Shown here in pieces: positions 35,137 to 43,855 of a stretch of DNA of 64,000 bases. The position numbers were made by a program, and so were the translations under genes. Source of the DNA: Nocardioides sp. R-C-SC26. GTDB lineage: Bacteria > Actinomycetota > Actinomycetes > Propionibacteriales > Nocardioidaceae. Positions within the stretch are counted from its first letter, which is position 1. Each line of letters opens with the position of its first letter. The stretch spans positions 177,025 through 241,024 of the forward strand of contig NZ_JAHRHK010000003.1 in the NCBI RefSeq assembly GCF_021246465.1. The letters are read 5' to 3'. Below the pieces are notes generated by a model. It was not told where the DNA came from, ran no database searches, and worked only from the letters and a program-made list of their open reading frames with translations.

Positions 35137-35661
35137 ATGAGCATGACATCCGGCCCCCGTGGCGGCGCTGGGGCGACGGACCCCGCATCGCTGCTGAGCC
35201 TGCAGTTCCCCCAGTCGCTGGCCGTCTACGACGACTACGCCGCCGCCCAGCGCACCGTCGACTACCTCGCCGACCACGAGTTCCCGGTGCAGAACTGCCT
35301 CATCGTCGGCACCGATCTGAAACGGATCGAACGCATCACCGGCCGCCTCACCACCGGTCGCGTCGCCGTCGGCGGCCTGGCCTCGGGCGCGTGGCTGGGG
35401 CTCTTCGTCGGTCTGATCTTCGTGATCTTCTCCGATGAGAGCGCGTTCGCCACCCTGCTGTCGACGATGCTCGTCGGAGCACTGTTCGGCCTGATCTGGG
35501 CACTCCTGGGGTACGCGATGACCCGGGGCCGTCGCGACTTCCAGTCCGTCACCCAGGTGGTCGCGACCCGCTACGAGGTGCTCGTCGAGCACAAGGTGGC
35601 GGGCCAGGCACGGGAGCTGCTCGCGGGCCTGCCCGGCGCGCTGCCGAACCCGTTCGCCTGA
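35137..35661 (+). CDS. General stress protein 17M-like membrane protein
   Basis: The 174-residue protein begins with a soluble domain like the general stress protein 17M (YflT) fold: QSLAVYDDYAAAQRTVDYL and VQNCLIVGTDLKRIERITGRL. Two hydrophobic, Gly-rich helices follow (VAVGGLASGAWLGLFVGLIFVIF and LVGALFGLIWALLGYAM), then a short C-terminal strand-helix. This layout is common in actinobacterial stress proteins of unknown mechanism. It starts at ATG 35137 (ATG 35143 is possible) and is divergent from purS. Confidence 0.75.
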   Translation: MSMTSGPRGGAGATDPASLLSLQFPQSLAVYDDYAAAQRTVDYLADHEFPVQNCLIVGTDLKRIERITGRLTTGRVAVGGLASGAWLGLFVGLIFVIFSDESAFATLLSTMLVGALFGLIWALLGYAMTRGRRDFQSVTQVVATRYEVLVEHKVAGQARELLAGLPGALPNPFA

Positions 35662-35672
35662 GCGCCTCGGAG

Positions 35673-35840
35673 CTCGTGGTGCGTCCGAGAAGTTGTGAAA
35701 CGGTTGGCGTGCTCCCGGTGCGTGCAGCGCAAGGCGCCGGCGCGCAGCCATACCGGGTTGTCTTGCAAGCGTCGGCAACGCCGCGGGGTGCGTGCCGGGG
35801 GTGCGCGAAGCGCATCAGAACTTCCCGGACGTGCCACTAG
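35673..35840. mobile_element. MITE-like element, copy 2
   Basis: This 168-bp element is about nine-tenths identical by eye to the copy at 26053-26221 and has the same inverted ends (left GTGGTGCGTCCGAGAAG; right CTTCCCGGACGTGCCACTAG). One base is lost in the GTGCAGCGCAAGG stretch relative to copy 1. The right-end CTAG overlaps the TAG stop of the small membrane-protein gene on the minus strand. No open frame inside encodes a transposase. Confidence 0.75.
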
Positions 35841-36031
35841 CGGTGCTGGTTGCGGTTCTGCACCACGACGATGGCCAGGGCGACGCCGAGACCGGCGAAG
35901 ATCGGCCCGATCACCGCCCACGACTCGTTCTCACCCTCCCCGAGCCAACCCTGGCCGTACGCCGTCCAGACCGCTCCGAGAGCGAACAGCAGGACGGCGA
36001 GCGCCAGGGCCAGCAGTCGGCCTCGGGTCAC
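35837..36031 (-). CDS. Small two-helix membrane protein
   Basis: The 64-residue protein has two hydrophobic helices (RLLALALAVLLFALGAVWTAYG and IGPIFAGLGVALAIVVV) joined by a short acidic loop (GEGENES) and ends QNRNQHR. It begins at GTG 36031, in a 4-bp overlap with the stop of the acyl-CoA ligase gene, so it is translated with that gene. The TAG stop is part of the terminal CTAG of the MITE-like element, so insertion may have changed its C-terminus. The family is unknown. Confidence 0.75.
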   Translation of the reverse strand: MTRGRLLALALAVLLFALGAVWTAYGQGWLGEGENESWAVIGPIFAGLGVALAIVVVQNRNQHR

Positions 36032-37602
36032 GAGAGTTCGCGCTTGAGGATCTTGCCGGTGGCGGTCATCGGCAGGGCCTCCACCGTCTCCACGATGCGC
36101 GGGTACTTGTAGGAGGCCATCTGCTCCTTGCCCCAGGCGACCAGCTCGTCGGGGGTGATCTCCGCGTCCTTCTCCAGGATCACCACGGCCTTGACCTCCT
36201 CGCCGTGGCTCTCGTGCGGCACGCCGATGACGGCGGCGAGCGAGACCGCAGGATGGGTCATCAAGACTTCCTCGATCTCGCGCGGGTACACGTTGTAGCC
36301 ACCGCGGATGATCATGTCCTTGGAGCGGTCGACGATGTAGTACCAGCCGTCCTCGTCCCGGCGTCCGAGATCGCCCGATCGGAACCAGCCGTCCTGGATC
36401 GCCTCGTCGGTGGCGTCGGGGCGACCGTGGTAGCCCTTCATGATGTTGTGGCCCTTGATCGCGATCTCGCCGACGGCGTCGGCACTCCACTCGATCTCGT
36501 CCCACGTCTCGGGCTCGAGCAGCTTCATCTCCACGCCGGGGATCGGCGTCCCGATGGAGCCCACACGCACCGGCTCGCCGTGGCGCGAGAAGGAGGCGAC
36601 CGGCGAGGTCTCGGACAGGCCGTAGCCCTCCAGGATCGTGACGCCGAACTTGGCCTCGAAGGACTTATGCACCTCGACGGGGAGACTCGCACCGCCCGCG
36701 ACGGCGACGCGCAGGTTCTCCTTCAGGGTCGAGACGTCGACCGACGGGTCGTCGGCGAGCGCGCCGAGCAGACCCCAGTACATCGTCGGGACGCCGGCGA
36801 AGAAGGTGACCTTCTCACCCAGCATCAGGTCGAGCGCCGGCCCTGCCTCGAAGCGCGGCAGCATCACCACGGTGCCGCCGAAGGCGAAGCCGCCGTTCTG
36901 GATCACGGTCTGGCCGAAGGAGTGGAACAGCGGGAGGACGCAGAGGAAGGTGTCGGGCTTCTCCACGCTGGCACCGAAGAGGTCCGCGCCGGCCAGCGCG
37001 TTGTCGCGCATGTTGCGGTGGCGCAGCTCAGCACCCTTGGGCTGCCCGGTCGTCCCGGACGTGTAGAGGATGACGGCGGTGTCGTCCTCGTCGGTGGCGA
37101 CGGCGTCGAAGGTGGGCGCCTGGCCGGCCATCGCACGACCCATCGTCTCGGCGCCCTCGATCGGAGACTCCGCGGCCGGGTCGGCGGTGATGACGAAGAA
37201 CGTCTCGCAACCCTCGGTCTCGGTGAAGCCGGCGTGCCCCTCGGCCCCGATCGGCAGCTCCGGCGTCCCTTGGAAGCAGAAGTACGCCTTCGCCCCGGAG
37301 TCGGCCAGGTGGTAGGCCACCTCGCGGCCCTTGAGCAGCACGTTGAGCGGGACCACGGTGCCGCCGGCCTTGAGGATGCCGTAGTAGACGATCGAGAAGT
37401 AGGGCAGGTTCGGGCAGCTCAGCGCGACCTTGTCACCGGGCCGGATGCCGCGCTCGACCAGAAGGTTGGCGATCTGGTTCGCGGCGCCGTCGACCTGGGC
37501 GTAGCTCAGGCGGGTGTTGCCGAACACGATGGCCGTCCGGTCCGGGTGCTGGGCAGCGGTGCCCTCGAGGAGGCTGGCGAGGTTGTAGGTCGTCACGCGC
37601 AC
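36028..37602 (-). CDS. Long-chain fatty acid-CoA ligase (FadD-type)
   Basis: The 524-residue ANL-superfamily enzyme activates a carboxylic acid with ATP and joins it to CoA. Motifs: the P-loop YTSGTTGQPKG, ILEGYGLSETSP (A5), GWFRSGDLGRRDEDGWYYIVDRSKD (A7-A8) and the C-terminal Lys in TATGKILKREL. Length is normal. It starts at GTG 37602 or 37596. Substrate length cannot be read from sequence, and many such enzymes take medium or long chains. It is followed by an overlapping small membrane protein and is divergent from a small membrane-protein gene. Confidence 0.92.
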   Translation of the reverse strand: MRVTTYNLASLLEGTAAQHPDRTAIVFGNTRLSYAQVDGAANQIANLLVERGIRPGDKVALSCPNLPYFSIVYYGILKAGGTVVPLNVLLKGREVAYHLADSGAKAYFCFQGTPELPIGAEGHAGFTETEGCETFFVITADPAAESPIEGAETMGRAMAGQAPTFDAVATDEDDTAVILYTSGTTGQPKGAELRHRNMRDNALAGADLFGASVEKPDTFLCVLPLFHSFGQTVIQNGGFAFGGTVVMLPRFEAGPALDLMLGEKVTFFAGVPTMYWGLLGALADDPSVDVSTLKENLRVAVAGGASLPVEVHKSFEAKFGVTILEGYGLSETSPVASFSRHGEPVRVGSIGTPIPGVEMKLLEPETWDEIEWSADAVGEIAIKGHNIMKGYHGRPDATDEAIQDGWFRSGDLGRRDEDGWYYIVDRSKDMIIRGGYNVYPREIEEVLMTHPAVSLAAVIGVPHESHGEEVKAVVILEKDAEITPDELVAWGKEQMASYKYPRIVETVEALPMTATGKILKRELS

Positions 37603-37655
37603 AACGTACTCAGCGAGGCGTGACGCGCGCCACGCCTTCGCCTACGGTTCGGTCC

Positions 37656-38057
37656 ATGCGCGCGCGATCTCTGAGGCCGATCGATCACGCTGCCCTCGCC
37701 GTAGGCGGTATCCGGCTCGCATCCGGAATCTCGTTCCTGGTCGCGCCGCTGCAGGCGAACCGGTGGTGGGGAGAGACCGAGGTCCCGACCGCCACCGGGC
37801 ACCTCACGTTGCTGCGCTCGATGGGCTATCGCGACGCCCTCATCGGCGGCCTGTTGGTCGGCTCGGCGCTGCGGGGTGCCGACACCCGCGGATGGTTCCT
37901 GGCCTCGGGAGGAGCCGATGCCGCCGATCTCCTCGGCGGATGGGCCGTGCACGACCAGATGACGGCGTCGCAACGCCACGTCGGCGTCGGGGGTGCGCTG
38001 GTCGGGATCGCCGTGGGCCTGTGGGGCGCGACCCGACGGCGTCCACGCGGGGAGTGA
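37656..38057 (+). CDS. Small membrane protein, unknown family
   Basis: The 133-residue protein starts at ATG 37656. It has about three to four weak hydrophobic segments (AALAVGGIRLASGISFLVAPL, YRDALIGGLLVGSALRG, HVGVGGALVGIAVGLWGA) and a conserved-looking WWGETEVPTATGHLTLLRSMGYRD loop, as in DUF4267-like proteins. The family name is uncertain. It is divergent from the acyl-CoA ligase, with 53 bases between the starts. Confidence 0.65.
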   Translation: MRARSLRPIDHAALAVGGIRLASGISFLVAPLQANRWWGETEVPTATGHLTLLRSMGYRDALIGGLLVGSALRGADTRGWFLASGGADAADLLGGWAVHDQMTASQRHVGVGGALVGIAVGLWGATRRRPRGE

Positions 38058-38103
38058 GGCTGCGCGTCGACCGCATCCGCCGTCGAGCAGAGGCGGACGC
38101 CGA

Positions 38104-38520
38104 CTACCCCGCGAGGATCGCGGCGGCCGAGCGCAGGTCGACCCGGACGGCGTGCGGCGCGACGCGACCCAGCAGGTAGCCGACCGGGCCGTAGCCGCGC
38201 AGGGCCATCGTCGCGGTCACGTCGCACGACGTCGCGTCGACGGGCTGGAAATGCAGGGTGAGGGTGGCGTCGATGCCGCGCCACGTGCCGCGTTCGGTCC
38301 AGCGGCGCGGGCGGTCTGCGTCGGTGAGCTCCATGCGCGGCCGGACGCCGGCGGAGGTGATGTCGGTCCAGCTCTGCCCGACGACGCCGTCCTCGCCGCG
38401 GACGTCCTCCACGCGGCGCAGGCTCGACTGCCAGGCAGCGCGGTTGGCCGGAGCGATCAGGTAGTCGTAGGCCTTCTCCGCTGTCACCGGGAAGCGCACG
38501 GTCGGGCGGGTGAGCGACAT
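38104..38520 (-). CDS. SRPBCC (START-like) family protein
   Basis: The 138-residue protein begins with MSLTRPTVRFPVTAEKAYDYLIAP. It has the SRPBCC layout: an opening strand and helix, a beta-sheet (GVRPRMELTDADRPRRWTERG, ATLTLHFQPVDATSCDVTATMAL) and a long C-terminal helix. These helix-grip folds hold hydrophobic ligands or act as polyketide cyclase/dehydrases. ATG 38520 lies five bases past the purC stop (GTGs at 38529 and 38532 would overlap it), so the gene is probably translated from the purC transcript. The ligand is unknown. Confidence 0.75.
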   Translation of the reverse strand: MSLTRPTVRFPVTAEKAYDYLIAPANRAAWQSSLRRVEDVRGEDGVVGQSWTDITSAGVRPRMELTDADRPRRWTERGTWRGIDATLTLHFQPVDATSCDVTATMALRGYGPVGYLLGRVAPHAVRVDLRSAAAILAG

Positions 38521-38525
38521 CAGGG

Positions 38526-39425
38526 TCACCACCGCTCGCCGGTGAGCAGCTCATAGGCCTCGAGGTAGCGCGCGCGGGTGCGCTCGACGACGGCCTCGGG
38601 AAGGGGCGGTGGTGCCTCGCCACTGGCGCGATCCCACCCCGACTCCGGGGAGAGGGCCCAGTTGCGCACGATCTGCTTGTCGTAGGAGGGCTGGGTACGG
38701 CCCGGCTCCCACTCCGCGGCCGGCCAGAACCGCGAGGAGTCCGGCGTCAGGACCTCGTCGCCGAGCACGATCGTCTCGGTGTCGCCGCGGGTCGAGACGC
38801 CGAACTCGAACTTGGTGTCGGCCAGGATGATCCCCTGCTCCCGGGCGATCTGCTCGGCGCGGCCGTAGACGGCCAAGGTGAGGTCGCGGAGCTGCGCGGC
38901 GCCCTCGGCGCCGACCGTTCCGACGATCGTCTCGTAGGAGACGTTCTCGTCGTGGTCACCGAGCTCGGCCTTGGTGGCCGGGGTGAAGATCGGCGAGGGC
39001 AGCCGGCTGCCGTCGACCAGGCCGGCTGGCAGTGCGACTCCGCAGACCTCGCCGGTCGCGGTGTAGTCGAGAAGTCCCGAGCCGGTGAGGTATCCGCGGG
39101 CGACGCACTCGACAGGGAACATCGCGAGCTTGTCGCAGATGACGGCGCGGCCACGCACGACGTCGGGGACGTCGGTGGACACGATGTGGTTCGGCACCAG
39201 GTCGGCGAGCTGGTCGAACCACCACAGCGACATCCGGGTGAGGATCTCGCCCTTGTCGGGGATCGTCGTCTCCAGTACGAAGTCGAAGATCGAGAGGCGG
39301 TCGCTCGCCACCATCAGCAGGTTGCCGGCGTGTGGGCCCGCCGTCAGCTCGTAGAGGTCGCGCACCTTGCCGGAGTGGAGATGACGCGCTCCGTCGATGA
39401 CCGGCGCAGCGGGGATGTTCAACAC
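38526..39425 (-). CDS. purC: SAICAR synthetase
   Basis: PurC joins CAIR and aspartate to give SAICAR. The 299-residue protein starts at GTG 39425. Motifs: HLHSGKVRDLYEL (ATP-binding loop), LLMVASDRLSIFDF, GKLAMFPVECVARGYLTGSG-type segment read here as CDKLAMFPVECVARG, and ILADTKFEFG (metal and substrate). Length is normal for the longer actinobacterial form. It is followed closely by an SRPBCC gene and has no close upstream neighbour on its strand. Confidence 0.97.
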   Translation of the reverse strand: MLNIPAAPVIDGARHLHSGKVRDLYELTAGPHAGNLLMVASDRLSIFDFVLETTIPDKGEILTRMSLWWFDQLADLVPNHIVSTDVPDVVRGRAVICDKLAMFPVECVARGYLTGSGLLDYTATGEVCGVALPAGLVDGSRLPSPIFTPATKAELGDHDENVSYETIVGTVGAEGAAQLRDLTLAVYGRAEQIAREQGIILADTKFEFGVSTRGDTETIVLGDEVLTPDSSRFWPAAEWEPGRTQPSYDKQIVRNWALSPESGWDRASGEAPPPLPEAVVERTRARYLEAYELLTGERW

Positions 39426-39646
39426 GGGGCCAGCCTAGTGACGGTCGTGTCCGGGCCCCGGAGGTCGGTCGGCCGCGGGGGCACGCTGACCGGCGCTCGG
39501 GCCGCTCGCCGGCCGTCGCGGGGGTCGTGTTCCTCACGCCGTCCTGAAGGGTCGCGGTCAGGCACAGGACCGACGGGACCGAGGCGTGCCGGGCCGCCCG
39601 CACCCCGCGCGTTCTGAGCCGTCCGCCGGGTGGCACAGTTTGGTGC

Positions 39647-40264
39647 ATGCCGGAGTCCGCCGAAGAGGTCTACGCCCGCATCACCGCCGCCGCCGGCCCC
39701 GACGGGCGCCTGCCGATGTCGGCCTACGGCGACTGGGACATCTTCCCGTGGGAGGTCGTCGACGGCGCCATCGCGCCGAAGGTGCTCCCACCACCGGCTG
39801 ACGAGCCCGCCCGGTGGGGTGAGATCGCCGAGAAGCCCTGCGGCTCGTGTGCCGGCTTCGACCCCGCCACCGTCGTGTGGGAGGACGAGGTGTGGGTGCT
39901 GACCCACGGCGGCGCACCGTCGGGACTGCCGTTGGTCCTGCAGTTGCACCCTCGTGAGCACCTCGACATGGGCAGTCTGGACGACGAGCTCGCCTCGCAG
40001 CTGGGCCGGATCAGCAACCGCCTGGTGCGCATCATCGAGAACCTGCCGCACATCGCGCGGGTCCACGTCCAGCGCATCGGTGACGGCGGCTCGCACCTGC
40101 ACGTGTGGTTCACCGCCCGCACCGCGCGGCTGACCAACGTGCTCGGCTCCGGCGCGATCGAGTGGGACGACATGATCCCGCCCGGCCCCGAGGATCTCTG
40201 GCGCGCCGACCTCAGCACCGTCGCCGCCAAGCTCGCGAACTGGGGTGGCGAAGCGCGAGCCTGA
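39647..40264 (+). CDS. HIT-like nucleotide-binding protein
   Basis: The 205-residue protein starts at ATG 39647. The C-terminal half fits the HIT superfamily: VWVLTHGG, LVLQLHPREHLDMGSL, helix LGRISNRLVRIIENL, and HVQRIGDGGSHLHVWF, where an H-x-H pair precedes the aromatic end. HIT enzymes hydrolyse or transfer nucleotides. The triad looks reduced here, with two His rather than three. The N-terminal 65 residues and the C-x-x-C pair (PCGSCAGFD) are unusual. It lies alone between purC (divergent) and the anti-sigma gene (convergent). Confidence 0.7.
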   Translation: MPESAEEVYARITAAAGPDGRLPMSAYGDWDIFPWEVVDGAIAPKVLPPPADEPARWGEIAEKPCGSCAGFDPATVVWEDEVWVLTHGGAPSGLPLVLQLHPREHLDMGSLDDELASQLGRISNRLVRIIENLPHIARVHVQRIGDGGSHLHVWFTARTARLTNVLGSGAIEWDDMIPPGPEDLWRADLSTVAAKLANWGGEARA

Positions 40265-40413
40265 TCCGGGCGATCCGGTGGCCCACCCGGCTGCACCGCA
40301 CCGGTCACGGGTCGTGTGCCCGAGAACGGTCCCGACTCCGTCCTCAGGCCCACGACCCGGCCCTCGCGATCGACGCCGCTTCACGACCGCGAGGACGGTC
40401 CGGGGGCCGCTGG

Positions 40414-41466
40414 TCAGCAGACGCCCTGCGCGTACTCCCCGATCGGCTGCCCCGTCTGGGCCCGGCGAGAGATCTGCCAGATCACGCGCGGGTAGTCGCC
40501 CTCGCCGGCCATCTCCTGGAGGACCGGCCACTGGCGACTGGTGCTGAGCACCTGCTGGGCCTGGGAGAGGGTCTCCGACGTACCTGATTCGCGCGCCGAC
40601 TCGTAGGCCGCGATCCACTCGCACGCCACCGTGCCGGCGACGTCCGCGCCGAGGTTGTAGCGCTCGACCTCGGTCGAGGTGATGGGCGCGGGCTCGGAAC
40701 CGTCCGCCGGAGTCGGACGGACCGGGTTGGGCGCGGCGGCATCCGCGATGCCCTGGAGCATCTCGGCGACGACGTCGGCGCGCTCGGCGTCGGTGACGTA
40801 CTCCTCGGGGAGCGAGGCCTGGAACTCCTCGGCGGTCGCCATCCTGAGCTGCCCGAGCAGCTCGGTGTAGGACCCGAGGTCCATGCCGCTGCCGCGCACC
40901 TCGAGGAAGAACCCGTCCTGGACGTCGCGGATCGTGGTGTGGTCGCGGGCGTCGTAGGACCACTGCAGCGCCGGCAGACCCGCCAACTCGGTGTCGGTCG
41001 CGGGGCCGATGTCGCTGCGGTCCTCGACGTAGCCGGTGTAGTCGCCGGCCTCACGCCAGTGCACCTCGAGGCTCTCCTGGCCACGTTCGTAGTCGATCTC
41101 GCCGCCGTCGGCGTCGTCGGCGACGCCGTTGAGCGTCCATCCCGACGCGTCGACGAGCACGGCGCGGTAGGCCACCCCCGTGGGCGCCGAGGGGGAGGGC
41201 GGCGTGGCGGCGACCTCGCCGTCGCGTCCTCCGTCGCCGTCTGGCCACCAGACCGGCGCCGTGGCGAGGGCGGCGACGACGGCGGCCGCGGCGAGCGGTA
41301 CCAGCCACCGCGTGGCTCGGCGCGACGTCGCGTCCGCCTCGACGTCCGCACGACGGCCCGAACGGTCTGCGGAATCGGTGCTGTTCATGATCTCCTCCAG
41401 GAGTTCGGCCCGGGCCGAGCCGACGGGGAGGCGGGCGATCTCGTCGTCCGACCAGGGGTGGCCCAT
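40414..41466 (-). CDS. Putative anti-sigma factor (membrane-spanning)
   Basis: The 350-residue protein starts at ATG 41466 with AAGGAG upstream. The start shares one base with the sigma-factor stop (TGATG). A cytosolic N-terminus of about 55 residues precedes one transmembrane helix (WLVPLAAAAVVAALATAPVWW) and a large outside domain of about 270 residues, rich in Asp/Glu and Ala. There is no zinc-type H-x-x-x-C-x-x-C motif, so sigma binding would be by another route. Position and topology suggest that it holds the ECF sigma factor at the membrane. The outer domain could sense an envelope signal. Confidence 0.65.
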   Translation of the reverse strand: MGHPWSDDEIARLPVGSARAELLEEIMNSTDSADRSGRRADVEADATSRRATRWLVPLAAAAVVAALATAPVWWPDGDGGRDGEVAATPPSPSAPTGVAYRAVLVDASGWTLNGVADDADGGEIDYERGQESLEVHWREAGDYTGYVEDRSDIGPATDTELAGLPALQWSYDARDHTTIRDVQDGFFLEVRGSGMDLGSYTELLGQLRMATAEEFQASLPEEYVTDAERADVVAEMLQGIADAAAPNPVRPTPADGSEPAPITSTEVERYNLGADVAGTVACEWIAAYESARESGTSETLSQAQQVLSTSRQWPVLQEMAGEGDYPRVIWQISRRAQTGQPIGEYAQGVC

Positions 41467-42038
41467 CACGACTCCTTCCGGACTGGGTGGGGCTGACGTG
41501 AGGAGAGATGTCCGCCCGACGGCGGATCGTTGCCGTCCGACTCGAGCAATGAACGCAACCGCGCCCTGGCTCGCGAGAGGCGGGGCCGGACGACGACCGT
41601 CGTCAACCCGAGCACCTCGGCGATCTCCCGCGGCTCCAGCTGCTCCCACAGGTGCAGCTCGAGCACCTCCTGGTCGCGGGCACTCAGCCGTCGCAGGGCC
41701 GCAGCGACGTCGAGCCGTCCGTCGGACTCCGCCGTGCGATCGGGGACGATCCGGACCAGCTCATGGCGCAACCGCGACCCGAGCGCGGCTCGTCGCAGAC
41801 CGCCGCGACGCTGGTTGGCCAGCACCCGGCGGGCGACGCCGTAGAGCCACGGCCTGGCCTCGTGGCCCGGCGGCACGTGCGCCAACCGGCGCCACGCGAC
41901 GAGGAAGGTGTCCGCGACGACGTCGGCGGCGTCCTCGGGGCGATCGGTGCGGCGCAGCGCGAAGCCGAGCACGGCGTCGAAGTGCTCGGCGTAGAGAACG
42001 CCGAAATCGCGCTCGCGGTCACCCGAGGACGTCGTCAT
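41466..42038 (-). CDS. ECF-type RNA polymerase sigma factor
   Basis: The 190-residue protein has region 2 (YAEHFDAVLGFALRRTDRPEDAADVVADTFLVAWRR, with the RPEDAADVVADTF core-binding helix) and region 4 (LSARDQEVLELHLWEQLEPREIAEVLGL, a helix-turn-helix for -35 recognition). It starts at ATG 42038. It is followed directly by the likely anti-sigma factor. The regulon is unknown, and there is no recognised -35/-10 autoregulatory pair in the upstream repeat-filled gap. Confidence 0.9.
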   Translation of the reverse strand: MTTSSGDRERDFGVLYAEHFDAVLGFALRRTDRPEDAADVVADTFLVAWRRLAHVPPGHEARPWLYGVARRVLANQRRGGLRRAALGSRLRHELVRIVPDRTAESDGRLDVAAALRRLSARDQEVLELHLWEQLEPREIAEVLGLTTVVVRPRLSRARARLRSLLESDGNDPPSGGHLSSRQPHPVRKES

Positions 42039-42075
42039 GCCCTGATCATGTCCGGCTCCGGGCCGGCCGTTGCAG

Positions 42076-42151
42076 GTTGACCCGTCTTTACCTGAAGACG
42101 GGTCAACGCAGCCGGGGCGGGTGACCCGTCTTCAGGTAAAGACGGGTCAAC
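42076..42151. repeat. Paired 32-bp hairpin repeat, locus 2
   Basis: Unit one (42076-42107) is identical in its stem to unit one at 28576, with arms GTTGACCCGTCTT and AAGACGGGTCAAC. Unit two (42120-42151) is its reverse complement, with one change at the first arm. The spacing between units (12 bases) is also the same as at locus 1. It lies between the sigma-factor start and the end of purB. Confidence 0.8.
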
Positions 42152-42159
42152 GCGCAGGG

Positions 42160-43578
42160 CTACAGGATGGCGCCGGGGGTGTAGGTGGCGGCGTCGGGGT
42201 GGCGCGCGGCGAGAGCCTCGACCGCCCGGACGACGGCCTGCGTCTGGGCCAGTGCCGCCCCCGTGAACGTGATCGGCTCCGCAACGAGCGCATCCAGCTG
42301 CGCCTGCGTGAGGCCGAGCCGTTCGTCGGCGGCGAGCTTGGCGAAGACGTCGTTCTCCGCCTGACCCTGGCGCACCGCCAGCGCGGTACCGACCGCCGCC
42401 TCCTTGATCGCCTCGTGGGCGCTCTCGCGGCCGACGCCGTTGCGCACGGCGCTCATCAGCACCTTGGTCGTCGCCAGGTAGGGCAGGTAGCGGTCGAGCT
42501 CACGCTGGATCACCGCAGGGAAGGCGCCGAACTCGTCGAGCACGGTGAGGAAGGTCTGGAAGAGCCCGTCGGAGGCGAAGAACGCATCCGGCAGAGCCAC
42601 CCGGCGGACGACGGAGCAGGAGACGTCGCCCTCGTTCCACTGGTCGCCGGCGAGCTCCCCGACCATCGAGAGGTAGCCGCGAGTGACGACGGCGAGGCCG
42701 TTCACCCGCTCGCAGGAGCGGGTGTTCATCTTGTGCGGCATCGCCGAGGAGCCGACCTGACCCTCCTTGAAACCCTCCGTGACGATCTCGTTGCCGGCCA
42801 TGAGCCGGATCGTGGTGGCCAGGTTCGACGGCGCGGCGACGAGTTGCACGACGGCCGCGAGTACGTCGAAGTCGAGGCTGCGCGGGTACACCTGACCGAC
42901 GCTGGTGAGCACCCGCTCGAAGCCGAGGTGCCCGGCGACCCGCTGCTCCAGCGTCGCGAGCTTGTCGGCGTCGCCGTCGAGGAGGTCGAGCATGTCCTGC
43001 GCGGTACCCATCGGGCCCTTGATCCCACGCAGGGGGTAGCGGGCGAGCAGCTCCTCGATGCGCTCGACGCCGATCAGCAGCTCGTCGGCGGCGGTGGCGA
43101 AGCGCTTGCCCAGCGTGGTGGCCTGGGCCGCGACGTTGTGGCTGCGACCGGCCATCACCGTGGTCTCGTGCTCGGTGGCCAGCCGGGCCAGACGGGCCAG
43201 CGTCGCGACGGCGCGGTCCCGCAGCAGCTCGAGCGACTGCTTGACCTGCAGCTGCTCGACATTCTCGGTGAGGTCGCGGCTGGTCATCCCCTTGTGGATG
43301 TGCTCGTGCCCCGCGAGTGCGCAGAACTCCTCGATGCGGGCCTTGACGTCGTGACGCGTGATCCGCTCGCGGTCGGCGATGGAGGCGAGATCGACCTGGT
43401 CGACGACGGCCTCGTAGGCCTCCACGACGCCGTCGGGGATGTCGATCCCGAGGTCACGCTGGCCTTTCATGACCGCGATCCAGAGCTGTCGCTCCAGCAC
43501 GATCTTGTGCTCGGCCGACCAGATCTGGGCGAGATCGGCGCCGGCGTAGCGGGTGGCCAGGACGTTCGGGACGGTCAC
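42160..43578 (-). CDS. purB: Adenylosuccinate lyase
   Basis: PurB removes fumarate from SAICAR and from adenylosuccinate, so it acts in both the IMP and AMP branches. From GTG 43578 the protein has 472 residues; an ATG at 43596 is in frame, but VTVPNVLATRYAG is the family start. The superfamily signature GSSAMPHKMN (mobile catalytic loop) is present, and TSRDLTENVEQLQ and RSHNVAAQATTLGKR surround the active site. The upstream 97-bp repeats begin at 43592, so the ATG alternative would start inside them. Confidence 0.96.
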   Translation of the reverse strand: MTVPNVLATRYAGADLAQIWSAEHKIVLERQLWIAVMKGQRDLGIDIPDGVVEAYEAVVDQVDLASIADRERITRHDVKARIEEFCALAGHEHIHKGMTSRDLTENVEQLQVKQSLELLRDRAVATLARLARLATEHETTVMAGRSHNVAAQATTLGKRFATAADELLIGVERIEELLARYPLRGIKGPMGTAQDMLDLLDGDADKLATLEQRVAGHLGFERVLTSVGQVYPRSLDFDVLAAVVQLVAAPSNLATTIRLMAGNEIVTEGFKEGQVGSSAMPHKMNTRSCERVNGLAVVTRGYLSMVGELAGDQWNEGDVSCSVVRRVALPDAFFASDGLFQTFLTVLDEFGAFPAVIQRELDRYLPYLATTKVLMSAVRNGVGRESAHEAIKEAAVGTALAVRQGQAENDVFAKLAADERLGLTQAQLDALVAEPITFTGAALAQTQAVVRAVEALAARHPDAATYTPGAIL

Positions 43579-43591
43579 GAGCGCCCATTCT

Positions 43592-43850
43592 CCCACCCCC
43601 GCGAGTGAGCGTGCGAACTCGCGGACCAGGGGTGGGAGGTTGAGGAGGCCCGGCGACTGAGGAACGAAGTCGCCAGGACGTCTCGAAACCCACCCCCGCG
43701 AGTGAGCGTGCGAACTCGCGGACCAGGGGTGGGAGGTTGAGGAAGCCCGGCGACTGAGGAACGAAGTCGCCAGGACGTCTCGAAACCCACCCCCGCGAGT
43801 GAGCTTGCGAACCCGCGGACCAGGAGTGGGACGCCGAGGAGGCCCGGTGA
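43592..43850. repeat. 97-bp tandem repeat (about 2.7 copies)
   Basis: Copies start at the GCGAGTGAGC of 43601, 43698 and 43795, an exact 97-bp period. Each contains CGTGCGAACTCGCGGACCAG, GGGTGGGAGGTTGAGGA, and a TCTCGAAACCCACC end, the last belonging to the GGTGGTCGAG repeat family. The third copy is truncated near 43850 and has more changes. It fills the whole purB-purD gap. Confidence 0.85.
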
Positions 43851-43855
43851 GCGCC

